A stretch of DNA of 64,000 nt from Rhodoferax potami (lineage in GTDB: Bacteria; Pseudomonadota; Gammaproteobacteria; Burkholderiales; Burkholderiaceae_C). The stretch is taken from NCBI RefSeq assembly GCF_032193765.1, contig NZ_JAVBIJ010000001.1:930001-994000 (forward strand), in the 5' to 3' direction. The position numbers and the translations under genes are program-made. Below the pieces are notes generated by a model. That model was not told where the DNA came from. It was given only the letters and a program-made list of their open reading frames with translations, and searched no databases. Each line of letters opens with the position of its first letter. Position 1 is the stretch's first letter. This document shows positions 52,453 to 64,000 of the stretch, one piece after another.

Positions 52453-53754
52453 ATGATCAACCATGACGAGGCAGCACCCCGCGTCTGGCGGGTAGACGCG
52501 CTCTGCCGAGCGCTGGCAGACACCCTGAATGCCCGCTTCAACCCCGTGCGGGTGACTGGCGAGCTGTCTGGCTTTTCCAGGGCTGCGAGCGGCCATTGCT
52601 ACTTTTCGCTCAAAGACCAAGATGCCCAGATCCGGTGCGCCATGTTTAAGCGCTCGGCCTCTCAGCTGGACTTTGCTCCCCGTGACGGCGAGTTGGTGGA
52701 GGTGTCGGGGCGCCTGGATATTTATGGCCCGCGCGGAGATCTGCAGCTGATTGTGGAGAGCATGCGCAAGCAAGGGCAGGGCAATCTATTTGAAGAGTTT
52801 GTTCGCCTCAAGAACCGGCTTGAATCCCGCGGCCTCTTTGCGCAGGAACGCAAAAGAGCGCTTCCCCTGATGCCCCGCGGAATTGGCCTGATTACGTCTT
52901 TGGGGGCGGCTGCGCTGCATGATGTGGCTACCGCGCTGCGCCGACGTGTGCCGCATATTCCAGTGGTGCTGGCTCCTGCTTCGGTACAGGGTGGCAATGC
53001 GCCGGCCGAGCTCACCCGCGCTTTGCAAGCCTTGCTGGCCCGCTCCGCTGACATGGATGGCGCGGGCACCCCTCTGGATGTAATTTTGTTGGTGCGCGGC
53101 GGCGGTTCTATGGAGGACCTGTGGGCTTTCAATGACGAGGCACTGGCCATTGCGTTGAGTGGGTCGCCCATTCCGGTGGTGTCTGGCGTCGGGCATGAGA
53201 CCGACTTCACGATTGCTGATTTTGTGGCGGATGTTCGCGCCCCGACGCCTACCGCCGCTGCTGAATTGGTAGCGACACCTACTACCACCTGCTTGGCCGC
53301 TATCGATTTGATGCAAGATCGGCTGAGCGCCGCTGTCCAGCGTCAGTTGGATACCCAGGCGCAGCGCTTGGACCGCGTGGCCACCAGAGCCGGTCGCCCA
53401 TCTGGGGTGGTGGTCGGGCACTCCCTGCGGCTGCAGCAAATGGCGCACCAGCTCCAGGTGGCTCAACAAGCCCGCTTGCTGGAGGCTCGCCGCCAGCACG
53501 AGGCATTGGCGCTTAAATTTTCGGATGGGGTTCACACCTTGGGGCGGCAAGCGCATGAACGCTTGGATCAATCCGCCCTGAGACTGCGGCTACTTGACCC
53601 CACTTTGGTGCTGCAACGGGGCTACGCTTGGCTTGCGGATCCCCGAGGCGCCACGGTGACCTCGGTTCGACAAGCCGGGCCCGGGGATGTGATCACGGCC
53701 ACCCTCGCAGACGGTACGGTTGATATGGCCGTACGCGCAGTCCACGAAAATTAG
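52453..53754 (+). CDS. xseA: Exodeoxyribonuclease VII large subunit
   Basis: Degrades single-stranded DNA with XseB. 433 residues from the ATG at 52453; an upstream TTG is rejected. N-terminal OB fold (VTGELSGFSRAASGHCYFSLKD), catalytic domain with ITSLGAAALHDV, LVRGGGSMEDLWAFND and GVGHETDFTIADFVAD, then a coiled-coil. Divergent from exbB over 208 bases. The xseB partner is not in this window. Confidence 0.95.
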   Translation: MINHDEAAPRVWRVDALCRALADTLNARFNPVRVTGELSGFSRAASGHCYFSLKDQDAQIRCAMFKRSASQLDFAPRDGELVEVSGRLDIYGPRGDLQLIVESMRKQGQGNLFEEFVRLKNRLESRGLFAQERKRALPLMPRGIGLITSLGAAALHDVATALRRRVPHIPVVLAPASVQGGNAPAELTRALQALLARSADMDGAGTPLDVILLVRGGGSMEDLWAFNDEALAIALSGSPIPVVSGVGHETDFTIADFVADVRAPTPTAAAELVATPTTTCLAAIDLMQDRLSAAVQRQLDTQAQRLDRVATRAGRPSGVVVGHSLRLQQMAHQLQVAQQARLLEARRQHEALALKFSDGVHTLGRQAHERLDQSALRLRLLDPTLVLQRGYAWLADPRGATVTSVRQAGPGDVITATLADGTVDMAVRAVHEN

Positions 53755-53800
53755 TTTCTACAATAAGTTTTGTTAACAACCCACCCACTACGAGGATCTC

Positions 53801-54382
53801 ATGGAACATACCCTGCCCGCGCTGCCCTACGCCATTGATGCATTGGCCCCCGCATACTCTCAGGAAACCCTGGAGTTTCACCATGGCAAGCATCACAACG
53901 CTTATGTGGTGAACCTGAACAACCTGCAAAAGGGCACAGAGTTCGAGAGCATGACGCTCGAAGAAATCATCAAAAAGTCCAGCGGTGGCGTTTACAACAA
54001 CGCAGCCCAGATCTGGAACCACACCTTTTTCTGGAACTGCATGAAGCCACAAGGCGGCGGCGAGCCAACTGGTGCTTTGGCTGATGCCATCAATGCGAAA
54101 TGGGGTTCTTACGCAGCGTTCAAAGAAGCCTTCGTCAAGTCGGCAGTCGGCAACTTTGGTTCCGGATGGACATGGTTGGTTAAGAAGGCTGACGGTTCTG
54201 TCGACATCGTCAACACCGGCGCTGCAGGTACCCCTTTGACAACCGCTGACAAGGCTTTGTTGACCGTGGACGTCTGGGAGCACGCGTACTACATCGACTA
54301 CCGCAACATGCGCCCCAAGTTCGTGGAAACCTTCCTCGATAAATTGGTGAACTGGGATTTCGCTGCAGCAAACTTCGCCTGA
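53801..54382 (+). CDS. sodB: Superoxide dismutase [Fe]
   Basis: 193 residues, standard. Metal ligands in the segments [17 protein letters not shown] and DVWEHAYY (Asp and His). The features after the second ligand ([19 protein letters not shown]) fit the iron enzyme. Cytoplasmic, no signal peptide. Preceded by GAGGA and followed by a terminator. Confidence 0.96.
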   Translation: MEHTLPALPYAIDALAPAYSQETLEFHHGKHHNAYVVNLNNLQKGTEFESMTLEEIIKKSSGGVYNNAAQIWNHTFFWNCMKPQGGGEPTGALADAINAKWGSYAAFKEAFVKSAVGNFGSGWTWLVKKADGSVDIVNTGAAGTPLTTADKALLTVDVWEHAYYIDYRNMRPKFVETFLDKLVNWDFAAANFA

Positions 54383-54395
54383 GTTTTGGTGCAAT

Positions 54396-54431
54396 AAAAA
54401 GGCTCGGCGGGCAACCTCCGGGCCTTTTTTT
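54396..54431 (+). terminator. Terminator after sodB
   Basis: AAAAAGGCTCGG pairs imperfectly with CCGGGCCTTTTT, ending in a T-run, so it is a typical rho-independent stop. Confidence 0.75.
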
Positions 54432-54497
54432 ATGCGTTTGCTGCACTGCACCTATAAAAATATTTCCTTGAAGTGGTTTTAAATTTCATATTGCGGT

Positions 54498-54519
54498 AAT
54501 GCATTGCGAAAAATGCATT
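54498..54519. promoter_or_regulatory. Paired AATGCATT palindromes upstream of monomeric icd
   Basis: The 8-base palindrome AATGCATT occurs at 54498-54505 and 54512-54519, centres 14 bases apart, in the 239-base gap between sodB and the isocitrate dehydrogenase gene. Could be operator half-sites; no regulator assigned. Confidence 0.35.
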
Positions 54520-54621
54520 TCGGGTCAGACCACTGAAAGCACAATTACGCACTATCCGGAGACCGCTGCCTGTGCGTGAAACAGTTCTGCGTCAACAACA
54601 CCTCATTTTTGGAGATAAGCG

Positions 54622-56859
54622 ATGAGTACCCAGCAACCGACGATTATTTACACACTGACCGACGAAGCCCCCCGTTTGGCCACCGCTTCGTTCCTGCCTT
54701 TGATCCGCACATTCACTGCGCCTGCAGGCATCAACGTAGTGGAGTCGGATATTTCGGTGGCTGCGCGTGTTTTGGGCGAGTTTTCTGACTTCCTCACAGA
54801 AGACCAAAAGGTCCCCAATACCTTGGCTGAGCTGGGTAAAAAGACGCTTCAAGCGGACGCCAACATCATCAAGTTGCCCAACATCAGTGCTTCGGTAGGC
54901 CAGTTGGTTGCCTGTATCAAAGAGCTGCAGAGCAAAGGCTACGCGATCCCTGACTATCCTGAGACTCCCAAAACTGACGAAGAGAAGGCGATTCGCGTCC
55001 GTTACTCCAAGTGCACAGGTAGCGCGGTCAACCCGGTTTTGCGCGAAGGTAACTCGGATCGTCGTGCACCCAAGGCAGTGAAGGAATACGCCCGCAAGAA
55101 CCCGCACAGCATGGCCGAGTGGAGCCAAGCCTCTCGCTCACATGTGTCTCACATGCATGCCGGTGACTTCTACCATGGCGAAAAGTCCATCACATTGGAC
55201 CGTGCGCGCGATGTCAAGATGGAGTTGATCACCAAGAGCGGCCAGACTCTGGTGCTCAAGCCCAAGGTTTCTTTGCTCGACCGCGAAGTGATCGACAGCA
55301 TGTTCATGAGCAAAAAGGCCTTGCTCGAGTTCTACGAGAAGGAAATTGAAGACGCTCGCAAAACGGGCGTGATGTTCTCCCTGCACGTCAAGGCCACCAT
55401 GATGAAGGTGTCGCACCCTATCGTGTTCGGTCACTGCGTCAAGATTTTCTACAAAGACGCGTTTGCAAAGCACGGTGCCTTGTTCAAGGAATTGGGCGTC
55501 AACGTGAACAACGGCATGGCTGATCTGTACGGCAAGATCGCGACGTTGCCCCAGTCCAAACAAGACGAGATCAAGCGTGACCTGCACGCCTGCCATGAGC
55601 ACCGTCCTGAGTTGGCCATGGTCGACTCTGCCAAGGGCATTACCAACTTCCACTCCCCCAACGACATCATTGTGGACGCATCCATGCCCGCCATGATCCG
55701 TAACGGCGGCAAGATGTGGGATGCCAACGGTCGTCTGAAAGACGTGAAGGCAGTGATGCCTGAGTCCACTTTCGCCCGCATCTACCAGGAGATGATCAAC
55801 TTCTGCAAATGGCACGGCAACTTTGACCCCAAGACCATGGGCACCGTGCCCAACGTGGGTTTGATGGCTCAGCAGGCCGAGGAATACGGATCGCACGACA
55901 AGACCTTCGAAATTTCCGAAGACGGCGTTGCGAACATTACTGATCTGGCCACAGGTGAAGTGCTGTTGAGCCAGAACGTGGAAGCGGGCGACATCTGGCG
56001 CATGTGCCAAGTCAAGGATGCCGCGATTCGCGATTGGGTGAAGCTGGCGGTGAACCGCGCCCGCAACTCCGGAATGCCTGTTGTGTTCTGGCTCGACGCC
56101 TATCGCCCCCACGAGGCGCAGCTGATCACCAAAGTCAAAATGTACTTGCACGAGCATGACACGACTGGCTTGGATATCCAGATCATGAGCCAGGTTCGCG
56201 CCATGCGCTACACCTTGGAGCGAGTGATTCGCGGCCAAGACACGATCAGCGCCACGGGCAACATTCTGCGCGACTACCTGACGGACTTGTTCCCGATCAT
56301 GGAACTCGGCACCTCTGCCAAGATGCTGTCCATCGTGCCTTTGATGGCCGGTGGGGGCATGTACGAAACCGGTGCCGGCGGCTCTGCCCCGAAGCACGTT
56401 CAACAGCTGGTGGAGGAGAACCACTTGCGTTGGGATTCGTTGGGCGAGTTCCTCGCTTTGGCAGTGTCGTTGGAAGACCTGGGCCTGAAGACCGGCAATG
56501 CCAAAGCCAAGGTGTTGGCGAAGACATTGGATGCGGCGACCGGAAAATTGTTGGATAACAACAAGAACCCATCTCCAAAAACAGGTCAGCTCGACAACCG
56601 TGGCAGCCAGTTCTACCTGTCCTTGTATTGGGCCGAAGCGCTCGCAGCTCAGACAGAAGACGCCCAGTTGGCGTCCCAGTTTTCACCATTGGCCAAAGAG
56701 TTGGCTGCCAAAGAGCAAACCATTGTGGCCGAGCTCGCTGCAGTGCAGGGTGCGCCAGTGGATATCGGTGGGTACTACTTGCCAGACACCGCTAAGCTGG
56801 ATGCCATCATGCGCCCGAGTGCAACTTTGAACGCTGCCTTGGGATCTGTTGCTGTCTGA
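54622..56859 (+). CDS. icd2: NADP-dependent isocitrate dehydrogenase, monomeric type
   Basis: TCA-cycle enzyme converting isocitrate to 2-oxoglutarate with NADP. 745 residues, the length of the monomeric family, unrelated to the dimeric Icd. Signature segments: [39 protein letters not shown], and [15 protein letters not shown]. Followed by a strong terminator. A dimeric IDH lies downstream at 57568, so the cell would have two. Confidence 0.96.
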   Translation: MSTQQPTIIYTLTDEAPRLATASFLPLIRTFTAPAGINVVESDISVAARVLGEFSDFLTEDQKVPNTLAELGKKTLQADANIIKLPNISASVGQLVACIKELQSKGYAIPDYPETPKTDEEKAIRVRYSKCTGSAVNPVLREGNSDRRAPKAVKEYARKNPHSMAEWSQASRSHVSHMHAGDFYHGEKSITLDRARDVKMELITKSGQTLVLKPKVSLLDREVIDSMFMSKKALLEFYEKEIEDARKTGVMFSLHVKATMMKVSHPIVFGHCVKIFYKDAFAKHGALFKELGVNVNNGMADLYGKIATLPQSKQDEIKRDLHACHEHRPELAMVDSAKGITNFHSPNDIIVDASMPAMIRNGGKMWDANGRLKDVKAVMPESTFARIYQEMINFCKWHGNFDPKTMGTVPNVGLMAQQAEEYGSHDKTFEISEDGVANITDLATGEVLLSQNVEAGDIWRMCQVKDAAIRDWVKLAVNRARNSGMPVVFWLDAYRPHEAQLITKVKMYLHEHDTTGLDIQIMSQVRAMRYTLERVIRGQDTISATGNILRDYLTDLFPIMELGTSAKMLSIVPLMAGGGMYETGAGGSAPKHVQQLVEENHLRWDSLGEFLALAVSLEDLGLKTGNAKAKVLAKTLDAATGKLLDNNKNPSPKTGQLDNRGSQFYLSLYWAEALAAQTEDAQLASQFSPLAKELAAKEQTIVAELAAVQGAPVDIGGYYLPDTAKLDAIMRPSATLNAALGSVAV

Positions 56860-56891
56860 GGACGCACCGCAGCCTTCGGGCTGTGACCCAT

Positions 56892-56927
56892 AAAAAAGGG
56901 TTGCCGGAGATTCCGGCAACCCTTTTT
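56892..56927. terminator. Bidirectional terminator between monomeric icd and the DUF192 gene
   Basis: Eleven-base perfect stem GGGTTGCCGGA/TCCGGCAACCC (56898-56908, 56912-56922), loop GAT, flanked by A and T runs. Confidence 0.93.
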
Positions 56928-56944
56928 ACATGGTTCAAGTGTAT

Positions 56945-57400
56945 TTATTTTGCCGAATCAAAAGGCGCTCCACTGATCTTGGAGCCTGCCTTGATTCCTC
57001 GCTTTTCAAACCACCCCCGGTTCATTTCCAGTACGTATCGAACCGGGCGCAACGCACAGTGTGAGTCGGTCGTTTGTGGTTTCATGTCGGCAAGGTTCAC
57101 AACCGTGCCATCGTCGCTGATGAAGGCGGCAGTCAGCGGGATGAGTGTGTTTTTCATCCAAAAGCACAAGCCGGAAGGTTGTTCAAACACAAACAGCATG
57201 CCTTCATGGGTCGGCATTTCCCTGCGGAACATCAAGCCGATGGATCGCTGGTCGGGGGTGCGGGCTACCTGCGCTTCGATTTGGTGCATGCCAGCACTCA
57301 TCTTGATCCTGGGTAAGTCCATCTGGGCGCTTTCCTGGGCGTGTGCCCAAGGGGCTCCCAAGAGCACAACAGAAAGAAACAGTGTTTTGAAATAAGTCAT
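56945..57400 (-). CDS. DUF192 family exported protein
   Basis: 151 residues from the ATG at 57400. Signal peptide ending near WAHA/Q (residue 22), then the DUF192 domain: RSIGLMFRREMPTHEGMLFV, GLCFWMKNTLIPLTAAFI and a C-terminal RYVLEMNRGWFEKRGIKAGS. Function of the family is not established. Lies between two isocitrate dehydrogenase genes on the opposite strand. Confidence 0.88.
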   Translation of the reverse strand: MTYFKTLFLSVVLLGAPWAHAQESAQMDLPRIKMSAGMHQIEAQVARTPDQRSIGLMFRREMPTHEGMLFVFEQPSGLCFWMKNTLIPLTAAFISDDGTVVNLADMKPQTTDSHCALRPVRYVLEMNRGWFEKRGIKAGSKISGAPFDSAK

Positions 57401-57567
57401 GCGGACAGCTTTACGGGATAACGGGTTGCGAGGCGCATTGTCACCGCTTCGCAAGAAGGAGCCTGTGACTTTACAACTAGAATGATTCCAAGGCAGACAC
57501 CGCCGGAGCCCAGAGTTTTTCAACACTCTGCGGTCGTGCGTTTTGGATATTGGAGTTTTGTTTTTCT

Positions 57568-58821
57568 ATGTACCAGCACATTCAAATACCTCAGCAGGGC
57601 CAAAAAATCACGGCCAACCCGGACAAATCATTGAATGTTCCGGATCAGCCCATCATCCCTTTCATTGAAGGCGATGGCGTTGGCGAAGACATTACGCCGG
57701 TGATGTTGAAGGTCGTTGACGCAGCCGTGGAGAAAGCCTACGGCGGCGCCCGAAAAATCCAATGGATGGAAATTTTTGCAGGTGAAAAAGCCACCCGGGT
57801 GTACGGCCCTGATGTCTGGTTGCCACAAGAAACTCTGGATGTGGTACGCGACTATCTGGTATCCATCAAAGGTCCTCTCACGACGCCGGTAGGTGGCGGT
57901 ATTCGCTCTTTGAATGTGGCGCTTCGGCAGGAGTTGGACCTCTATGTTTGTTTGCGGCCGATCCAGTATTTCAAAGGCGTTCCCAGCCCGTTGAAGGAAC
58001 CGGAAAAGACCAACATGGTCGTTTTCCGCGAGAACTCTGAAGACATTTATGCTGGCATTGAGTTTGAGGCCGGCTCTGAAAAAGCGATGCGCCTGATCCA
58101 GGTGCTGCGTGACGATTTTGGGATTCAGAAAATCCGGTTCCCGGAGACCTCCGGTCTGGGTATCAAGCCCGTTTCGCGCGAAGGCACTGAGCGTTTGGTG
58201 CGCAAGGCCATTCAATACGCTATCGACAATGACAAGCCCAATGTCACCATCGTGCACAAGGGCAACATCATGAAGTTCACGGAAGGCAGCTTCCGTGATT
58301 GGGCCTATAACTTGGCAATGGCAGAGTTCGGGGCCGAGCTGATCGACGGTGGGCCATGGTGCAAGTTCAAAAACCCCAACACGGGCCGCTACATCATCAT
58401 CAAAGACAGCATCGCGGATGCGTTTTTGCAGCAAATCCTCCTGCGCCCGATGGAGTACAGCGTGATCGCCACTTTGAACTTGAACGGGGACTATATTTCT
58501 GATGCCTTGGCTGCCCAAGTGGGCGGCATCGGTATAGCGCCCGGAGCCAACCTGTCGGATACGGTTGCCATGTTCGAGGCGACCCATGGCACGGCACCCA
58601 AATACGCCGGCAAAGACTACGTCAACCCTGGTTCAGAAATATTGTCCGCAGAAATGATGTTGCGTCACATGGGCTGGAAAGAGGCGGCCGACCTGATCAT
58701 CCGCTCTTTGGAAAAGTCGATCGCGAGTAAAAAAGTCACTTATGACTTTGCGCGACTGATGGATGGCGCTCAGCAGGTCAGCTGTTCACGCTTTGGGCAG
58801 ATCATGATCGACAACATGTAG
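57568..58821 (+). CDS. icd: NADP-dependent isocitrate dehydrogenase, dimeric type
   Basis: 417 residues from the ATG at 57568 (ribosome site TGGAG). Family segments [32 protein letters not shown] (the site of E. coli phosphorylation Ser is in this segment), [13 protein letters not shown] and [16 protein letters not shown] (NADP loop). The E. coli length is 416. Ends near a hairpin before clpS. Confidence 0.96.
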   Translation: MYQHIQIPQQGQKITANPDKSLNVPDQPIIPFIEGDGVGEDITPVMLKVVDAAVEKAYGGARKIQWMEIFAGEKATRVYGPDVWLPQETLDVVRDYLVSIKGPLTTPVGGGIRSLNVALRQELDLYVCLRPIQYFKGVPSPLKEPEKTNMVVFRENSEDIYAGIEFEAGSEKAMRLIQVLRDDFGIQKIRFPETSGLGIKPVSREGTERLVRKAIQYAIDNDKPNVTIVHKGNIMKFTEGSFRDWAYNLAMAEFGAELIDGGPWCKFKNPNTGRYIIIKDSIADAFLQQILLRPMEYSVIATLNLNGDYISDALAAQVGGIGIAPGANLSDTVAMFEATHGTAPKYAGKDYVNPGSEILSAEMMLRHMGWKEAADLIIRSLEKSIASKKVTYDFARLMDGAQQVSCSRFGQIMIDNM

Positions 58822-58851
58822 CCGCTTGAAAACCCGTGTTTTGAGTTAACC

Positions 58852-58885
58852 AGCCGCACCTAAGCGAAAGCTCGTGCGGCTTTTT
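58852..58885 (+). terminator. Terminator after dimeric icd
   Basis: AGCCGCAC (58852-58859) pairs with GTGCGGCT (58874-58881); TTTTT follows. Confidence 0.85.
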
Positions 58886-58967
58886 CTATGCGGTGCTTGA
58901 AATTCAGGCATCTCCCCCCAGTTGATCTTTGCATTTGCGGCTTTGTGCCTCCCGATAGAATCATTTC

Positions 58968-59324
58968 ATGGCTACAAATACTCCCAAACCACCCGCAATC
59001 AAGCCACCGCCTACAGGCAGCGACGACGGCACTGTCGTCCTTGAACGCCTGGCGCAGAAGGTACAACCCCCTTCGATGTACCAGGTCGTCATGCTCAATG
59101 ACGACTACACACCGATGGAGTTTGTGGTGGTCGTGATTCAGGAGTTCTTTGGAAAAGACCTGGAGGCTGCCACAGCCATCATGCTCAAAATCCATTTGGA
59201 TGGGCGTGGAGTGTGTGGCGTTTACCCGAAAGATATTGCCGCGACCAAAGTGGACCAAGTGCTGGACGCAGCACACAAGGCAGGTCACCCATTGAAATGT
59301 GTCAGTGAGCCCGTAGATCTGTAG
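58968..59324 (+). CDS. clpS: ATP-dependent Clp protease adaptor ClpS
   Basis: Delivers N-degron substrates to ClpAP. 118 residues; the core (about 40-118) has the binding-pocket sequence [15 protein letters not shown] and the His-containing [13 protein letters not shown]. Starts 79 bases before clpA in the usual order clpS-clpA. Confidence 0.95.
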   Translation: MATNTPKPPAIKPPPTGSDDGTVVLERLAQKVQPPSMYQVVMLNDDYTPMEFVVVVIQEFFGKDLEAATAIMLKIHLDGRGVCGVYPKDIAATKVDQVLDAAHKAGHPLKCVSEPVDL

Positions 59325-59403
59325 GGGAAAGCTGAAACTTCGGTCACTCAGCAATCAAATCGGATTACAGTTAATCAACACCAAGGCAGAAAAAGGAATT
59401 CAC

Positions 59404-61713
59404 ATGATTGCCCAAGAATTGGAAGTCAGCTTGCACATGGCATTCGTGGAAGCCCGTCAGCAGCGCCATGAATTCATCACCGTAGAGCACTTGTTGTTGG
59501 CTCTGTTGGACAACCCCAGTGCGGCAGAAGTGCTCAGGGCTTGCGCCGCCAACATCGACGATCTGCGCAAATCTCTTACCAACTTTATCAAGGACAACAC
59601 GCCGCAAGTGGCGGGGTCCGATGAAGTCGATACGCAGCCGACGCTGGGTTTCCAGCGCGTGATCCAGCGCGCTATCATGCATGTGCAGAGCACAGGCAGT
59701 GGCAAGAAAGAAGTGACTGGCGCCAACGTGCTGGTAGCCATCTTTGGCGAAAAAGATTCTCACGCGGTCTACTATCTCCACCAGCAAGGCGTGACCCGTT
59801 TGGATGTGGTGAACTTCATCGCGCATGGCATCAAGAAAACCGACCCGCCCGAAGCTGCCAAATCGAATGAAGCGCCTTCGGATGGCGAAGAGGGCGTGAG
59901 CGAGAAGAACGAAAAAGCGTCTCCGCTGGAGCAGTACACGCAGAACCTGAATCAGTTGGCCAAAGAGGGCAAGATCGATCCGCTGATTGGTCGTGATTAC
60001 GAGGTGGAGCGGGTCATTCAAATCCTGTGCCGCCGGCGCAAGAACAATCCCTTGCTGGTTGGTGAAGCTGGTGTGGGCAAGACCGCAATCGCGGAGGGAT
60101 TGGCATGGCGCATTTCTCAAAATAACGTGCCCGAGATTCTGGCCGACTCGGTGGTGTATTCGCTCGACATGGGCGCCCTCTTGGCAGGTACCAAGTACCG
60201 CGGAGACTTTGAGCAGCGCCTGAAAGCGGTTCTCAAGTCCTTGAAGGAAAAGCCCAATGCGGTCTTGTTCATCGACGAAATTCATACGCTCATCGGAGCA
60301 GGTGCAGCCTCTGGGGGCACCTTGGATGCGTCAAACTTGCTCAAGCCAAGCCTGAGCTCCGGCCAGTTGAAATGCATTGGTGCTACGACATTTACCGAAT
60401 ATCGCGGCATTTTTGAAAAAGACGCTGCGCTGTCACGGCGCTTCCAAAAAGTGGATGTGGTGGAGCCCACCATTGACCAGACGGTTGAGATCCTGAAAGG
60501 ATTGAAGTCACGCTTTGAAGAGCACCACAACGTCAAATACGCGGTGGCTGCACTTCAGGCCGCAGCAGAGCTGAGTGCCAAGTACATCAACGATCGGCAG
60601 CTGCCGGATAAGGCGATCGATGTGATTGATGAGGCCGGTGCTGCACAGCGCATCTTGGCGCCTAGCAAACGCAAAAAGACCATCAGCAAGACCGAGGTGG
60701 AGGAAATCGTGGCGAAGATCGCACGCATTCCTCCGGCCAACGTCTCCAACGATGACCGCAGCAAGTTGAAAACGCTGGAGCGCGATCTCAAGAGCGTGGT
60801 CTTTGGTCAGGATAAAGCGCTCGATGTGCTCGCCTCTGCGGTCAAAATGGCTCGCTCAGGCTTGGGCAAGGGCGACAAGCCAATTGGCTCCTTCCTGTTC
60901 AGCGGTCCCACGGGTGTCGGTAAGACGGAGGCAGCCAAGCAACTGGCTTACATCATGGGCATTGACCTGATTCGCTTCGATATGAGCGAGTACATGGAGC
61001 GCCATGCGGTGAGCCGCATGATTGGTGCGCCTCCGGGCTATGTGGGCTTTGACCAAGGCGGGTTGCTGACCGAGGCGATCACCAAGAAGCCCCATGCCGT
61101 GTTGTTGCTGGATGAGATCGAAAAAGCGCATCCGGACATCTTCAATGTGCTGTTGCAGGTGATGGACCACGGGTCCTTGACCGACAACAACGGACGCAAG
61201 GCCGACTTCCGCAACGTGATCATCATCATGACCACTAACGCCGGCGCCGAGACGATGAATAAGGCCACGATCGGTTTCACCAATCCGCGTGAGGCTGGCG
61301 ATGAAATGACCGACATCAAGCGTCTGTTCACGCCGGAGTTCCGTAACCGTCTGGATGCCATCGTCGGCTTCAAGGCCTTGGACGAGGTGGTGATCTTGCG
61401 GGTGGTTGACAAGTTCCTCTTGCAGCTGGAAACCCAATTGGCCGAGAAGAAGGTCGAGGTGACTTTCACTGACAAGCTGCGCAAGCATCTGGGCAAGAAA
61501 GGCTTCGACCCCTTGATGGGCGCCCGACCCATGCAGCGTTTGATCCAAGACACGATTCGTCGTGCACTGGCCGACGAATTGTTGTTCGGGCGCTTGGTCG
61601 ACGGTGGTCGCCTGACGGTGGACCTGGATGACAAGGATGAGGTGTCTTTGGATATCCAGCCTATCCCCAAAAAGGAAGGTAAGTCCAAGCCTGAAGAGGC
61701 CACGGCAGGCTGA
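59404..61713 (+). CDS. clpA: ATP-dependent Clp protease ATP-binding subunit ClpA
   Basis: AAA+ unfoldase of ClpAP, 769 residues. N-domain (1-145), first ATPase with Walker [10 protein letters not shown] and Walker [10 protein letters not shown], second ATPase with Walker [26 protein letters not shown], and a C-terminal D2 small domain ([19 protein letters not shown]). The ClpP-docking loop is seen as ATIGFTN. Preceded by AAGGAATTCAC. Confidence 0.96.
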   Translation: MIAQELEVSLHMAFVEARQQRHEFITVEHLLLALLDNPSAAEVLRACAANIDDLRKSLTNFIKDNTPQVAGSDEVDTQPTLGFQRVIQRAIMHVQSTGSGKKEVTGANVLVAIFGEKDSHAVYYLHQQGVTRLDVVNFIAHGIKKTDPPEAAKSNEAPSDGEEGVSEKNEKASPLEQYTQNLNQLAKEGKIDPLIGRDYEVERVIQILCRRRKNNPLLVGEAGVGKTAIAEGLAWRISQNNVPEILADSVVYSLDMGALLAGTKYRGDFEQRLKAVLKSLKEKPNAVLFIDEIHTLIGAGAASGGTLDASNLLKPSLSSGQLKCIGATTFTEYRGIFEKDAALSRRFQKVDVVEPTIDQTVEILKGLKSRFEEHHNVKYAVAALQAAAELSAKYINDRQLPDKAIDVIDEAGAAQRILAPSKRKKTISKTEVEEIVAKIARIPPANVSNDDRSKLKTLERDLKSVVFGQDKALDVLASAVKMARSGLGKGDKPIGSFLFSGPTGVGKTEAAKQLAYIMGIDLIRFDMSEYMERHAVSRMIGAPPGYVGFDQGGLLTEAITKKPHAVLLLDEIEKAHPDIFNVLLQVMDHGSLTDNNGRKADFRNVIIIMTTNAGAETMNKATIGFTNPREAGDEMTDIKRLFTPEFRNRLDAIVGFKALDEVVILRVVDKFLLQLETQLAEKKVEVTFTDKLRKHLGKKGFDPLMGARPMQRLIQDTIRRALADELLFGRLVDGGRLTVDLDDKDEVSLDIQPIPKKEGKSKPEEATAG

Positions 61714-61760
61714 TTGAAATGCCTACCAATCCTGCAACCCCTGAGTGTTGCAGGCCTTCA

Positions 61761-61790
61761 AGGGCTCAGTTCTTCTCGAACTGGGCCCTT
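61761..61790. terminator. Hairpin between clpA and the DUF1499 gene
   Basis: AGGGCTCAGTTC (61761-61772) pairs with GAACTGGGCCCT (61778-61789), one G-T pair, loop TTCTC. It overlaps the last codons of the DUF1499 gene. A second hairpin CCTGCAA/TTGCAGG is at 61731-61754. Confidence 0.5.
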
Positions 61791-62254
61791 ATGCTTTCTA
61801 CACGGGCCCGGTTGACTGCGAAGTCCTTGCGTCCGATACGACTAGCTGAGCGGACATGGATGACCTGTTCTGCAGGGTTCAACCAAAACTCAACGTCGTC
61901 TGTGAACTTCAGCGTTGGAGTTGTACTCTGAGCGTACAGGTAATCGCTGGTCTCCGTGACTACTGTCGTCGCTGGCAAAGCGCGGACAATATCGGCTAGC
62001 TTGCGCAGCGCAGACGCGCCGTCGCCTTGGTAGTGCAGGGGAGAAATATCGGCGTACCCGCGCTGAGGGTGTTCGGGGTATAGCCCGGCTTGGCTGCTGA
62101 CACTATTCGGCGTGTTGGAGGGGGGCTTGAGGCGACCATTGTGAACGCCGAGGTCACCCGGTGCTTTGCCTTTGAGCATGCCGAACTGTCCTGCGAAGAA
62201 GACCACCGCAGGCAGCAGGATCACTACCAGGCCGACGAACCATAAAGTTTTCAT
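61766..62254 (-). CDS. DUF1499 domain-containing protein
   Basis: 162 residues from the ATG at 62254. N-terminal membrane helix (about 5-25, LWFVGLVVILLPAVVFFAG), then the DUF1499 region: PNSVSSQAGLY, a domain with DYLYAQSTTPTLKFTDDVEFWLN and HVRSASRIGRKDFAVNRARVESIR. The function is unknown. Divergent from the patatin-like gene remnant. Confidence 0.85.
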   Translation of the reverse strand: MKTLWFVGLVVILLPAVVFFAGQFGMLKGKAPGDLGVHNGRLKPPSNTPNSVSSQAGLYPEHPQRGYADISPLHYQGDGASALRKLADIVRALPATTVVTETSDYLYAQSTTPTLKFTDDVEFWLNPAEQVIHVRSASRIGRKDFAVNRARVESIRAQFEKN

Positions 62255-62372
62255 GAATGTTCCTTTGGGCGAATGTTGCATGCGGAGATGGTAGGTCAAA
62301 GTTTGGAGTGATTGAAGTGTGCGTGACAGCCAGGCGACATTGACAGCAAACAGTTTATTGATAGGGATGGTG

Positions 62373-62595
62373 ATGAAGTTTTTGAATGTATTGCGCGGAC
62401 CACTGGTGCTCGCCGTAGCCGCGCTGATCACGGCGTGCTCCACAGCACCTGGCGTGCCGAAAAACAGTGGCTCCAGTGCTCTGGAGTCCGTGCCGCCGAT
62501 GGTCGCAACACCCAAGCCACCCCCCAAAATCGGCTTGGCCTTGGGTGGTGGAGCTGCGCGTGGCTTTGCCCATGTTGGCGTGATTCAAGTGTTAG
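62373..62595 (+). pseudogene. Patatin-like phospholipase family lipoprotein, 5' fragment (disrupted by IS)
   Basis: A start at 62373 (62367 also possible) encodes a lipoprotein signal (ALITACSTAP) and the glycine-rich motif IGLALGGGAARGFAHVGVIQVL of patatin-family hydrolases, in which the next part should carry GXSXG. From 62596 the frame runs into insertion-sequence DNA and stops at 62618. The rest of the gene is expected on the far side of the element, beyond the window. Confidence 0.85.
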
Positions 62596-62738
62596 TGTCA
62601 AACGCAGTTTCGATTTGATACAGCTGTCGAACGCAAACGCGGCGTGGATTTGATACACCGTTGTGTGGGGCGATTGTCTGTTTTGTCTTTGCTTGTCTTT
62701 CAAGCAGTCAGTGGCTCGCCACTGACTGCTTGGCGCCC

Positions 62739-64000
<1,262 letters not shown>

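Noticed and set aside
55138..56424. 428-codon open frame antisense to monomeric icd
   Set aside because: Shadow of a certain gene, His-rich, no ribosome site.

Overview
The window looks like chromosomal core DNA of a Burkholderiales bacterium, most likely family Comamonadaceae (Rhodoferax/Polaromonas/Curvibacter-like). The clues are moderately GC-rich coding sequence, tight operons, TctABC-type tripartite tricarboxylate uptake, a RibB with a decayed second domain, exbBD placed before lpxK, Fe-superoxide dismutase, and short hairpin repeats between genes. The genus is an inference from gene content and style; no database search was possible.

Layout. 1-6 kb: 3' part of dnaE (cut by the window edge), convergent with tolQRA and an aminotransferase. 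6-8.4 kb: ribBX-ribH-nusB and an Hsp15-like gene. 8.4-13.6 kb: TctDE two-component system divergent from the tctCBA transporter. 13.6-16.2 kb: modABC molybdate uptake. 16.3-20.4 kb: a TPR-GGDEF cyclase, then (minus strand) a small HTH protein, hemH, slyX and a LysE-type exporter. 20.4-26.6 kb: HAD phosphatase, penicillin-acylase-family hydrolase and the squalene genes hpnC-hpnD-hpnE. 26.7-31.1 kb: an RND efflux pair. 31.2-37.4 kb: tRNA-Leu, tig, clpP, clpX, lon, then tRNA-Gly, tRNA-Cys and tRNA-Leu. 37.8-45.2 kb: an unknown protein, an HD-GYP protein, an acyl-CoA dehydrogenase/phosphotransferase/Crp cluster and a FimV-like protein. 45.2-52.2 kb: hydroxyacid dehydrogenase, a small gene after lexA, lexA, asparaginase, adk, kdsB, a Trm112-like gene, lpxK, exbD and exbB. 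52.4-62.3 kb: xseA, sodB, two unrelated isocitrate dehydrogenases flanking a DUF192 gene, clpS-clpA and a DUF1499 gene. 62.3-64 kb: a patatin-like gene broken by an IS21-family element that runs off the window.

How it fits together. The window holds a protein quality-control block (trigger factor, ClpP, ClpX, Lon, and ClpS/ClpA elsewhere), envelope energisation (TolQRA and a second ExbBD), lipid A and KDO supply (LpxK, KdsB), squalene synthesis, organic-acid and molybdate uptake, c-di-GMP turnover (one GGDEF and one HD-GYP protein) and the SOS repressor.

I see no obvious new defence or biosynthetic system; most genes are housekeeping. The most notable unexplained signal is a family of roughly 40-57 bp elements sharing TGCGS-N5-GCTAT. 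I find about eight copies, all reading on the plus strand, three between genes and five inside coding regions (RND adaptor, hpnE, hpnC, the small gene after lexA, lpxK). Other points worth a look are three LexA-like boxes between lexA and an asparaginase gene, a TetR-type operator with no regulator nearby, and a split ACAD10/11-like gene pair.
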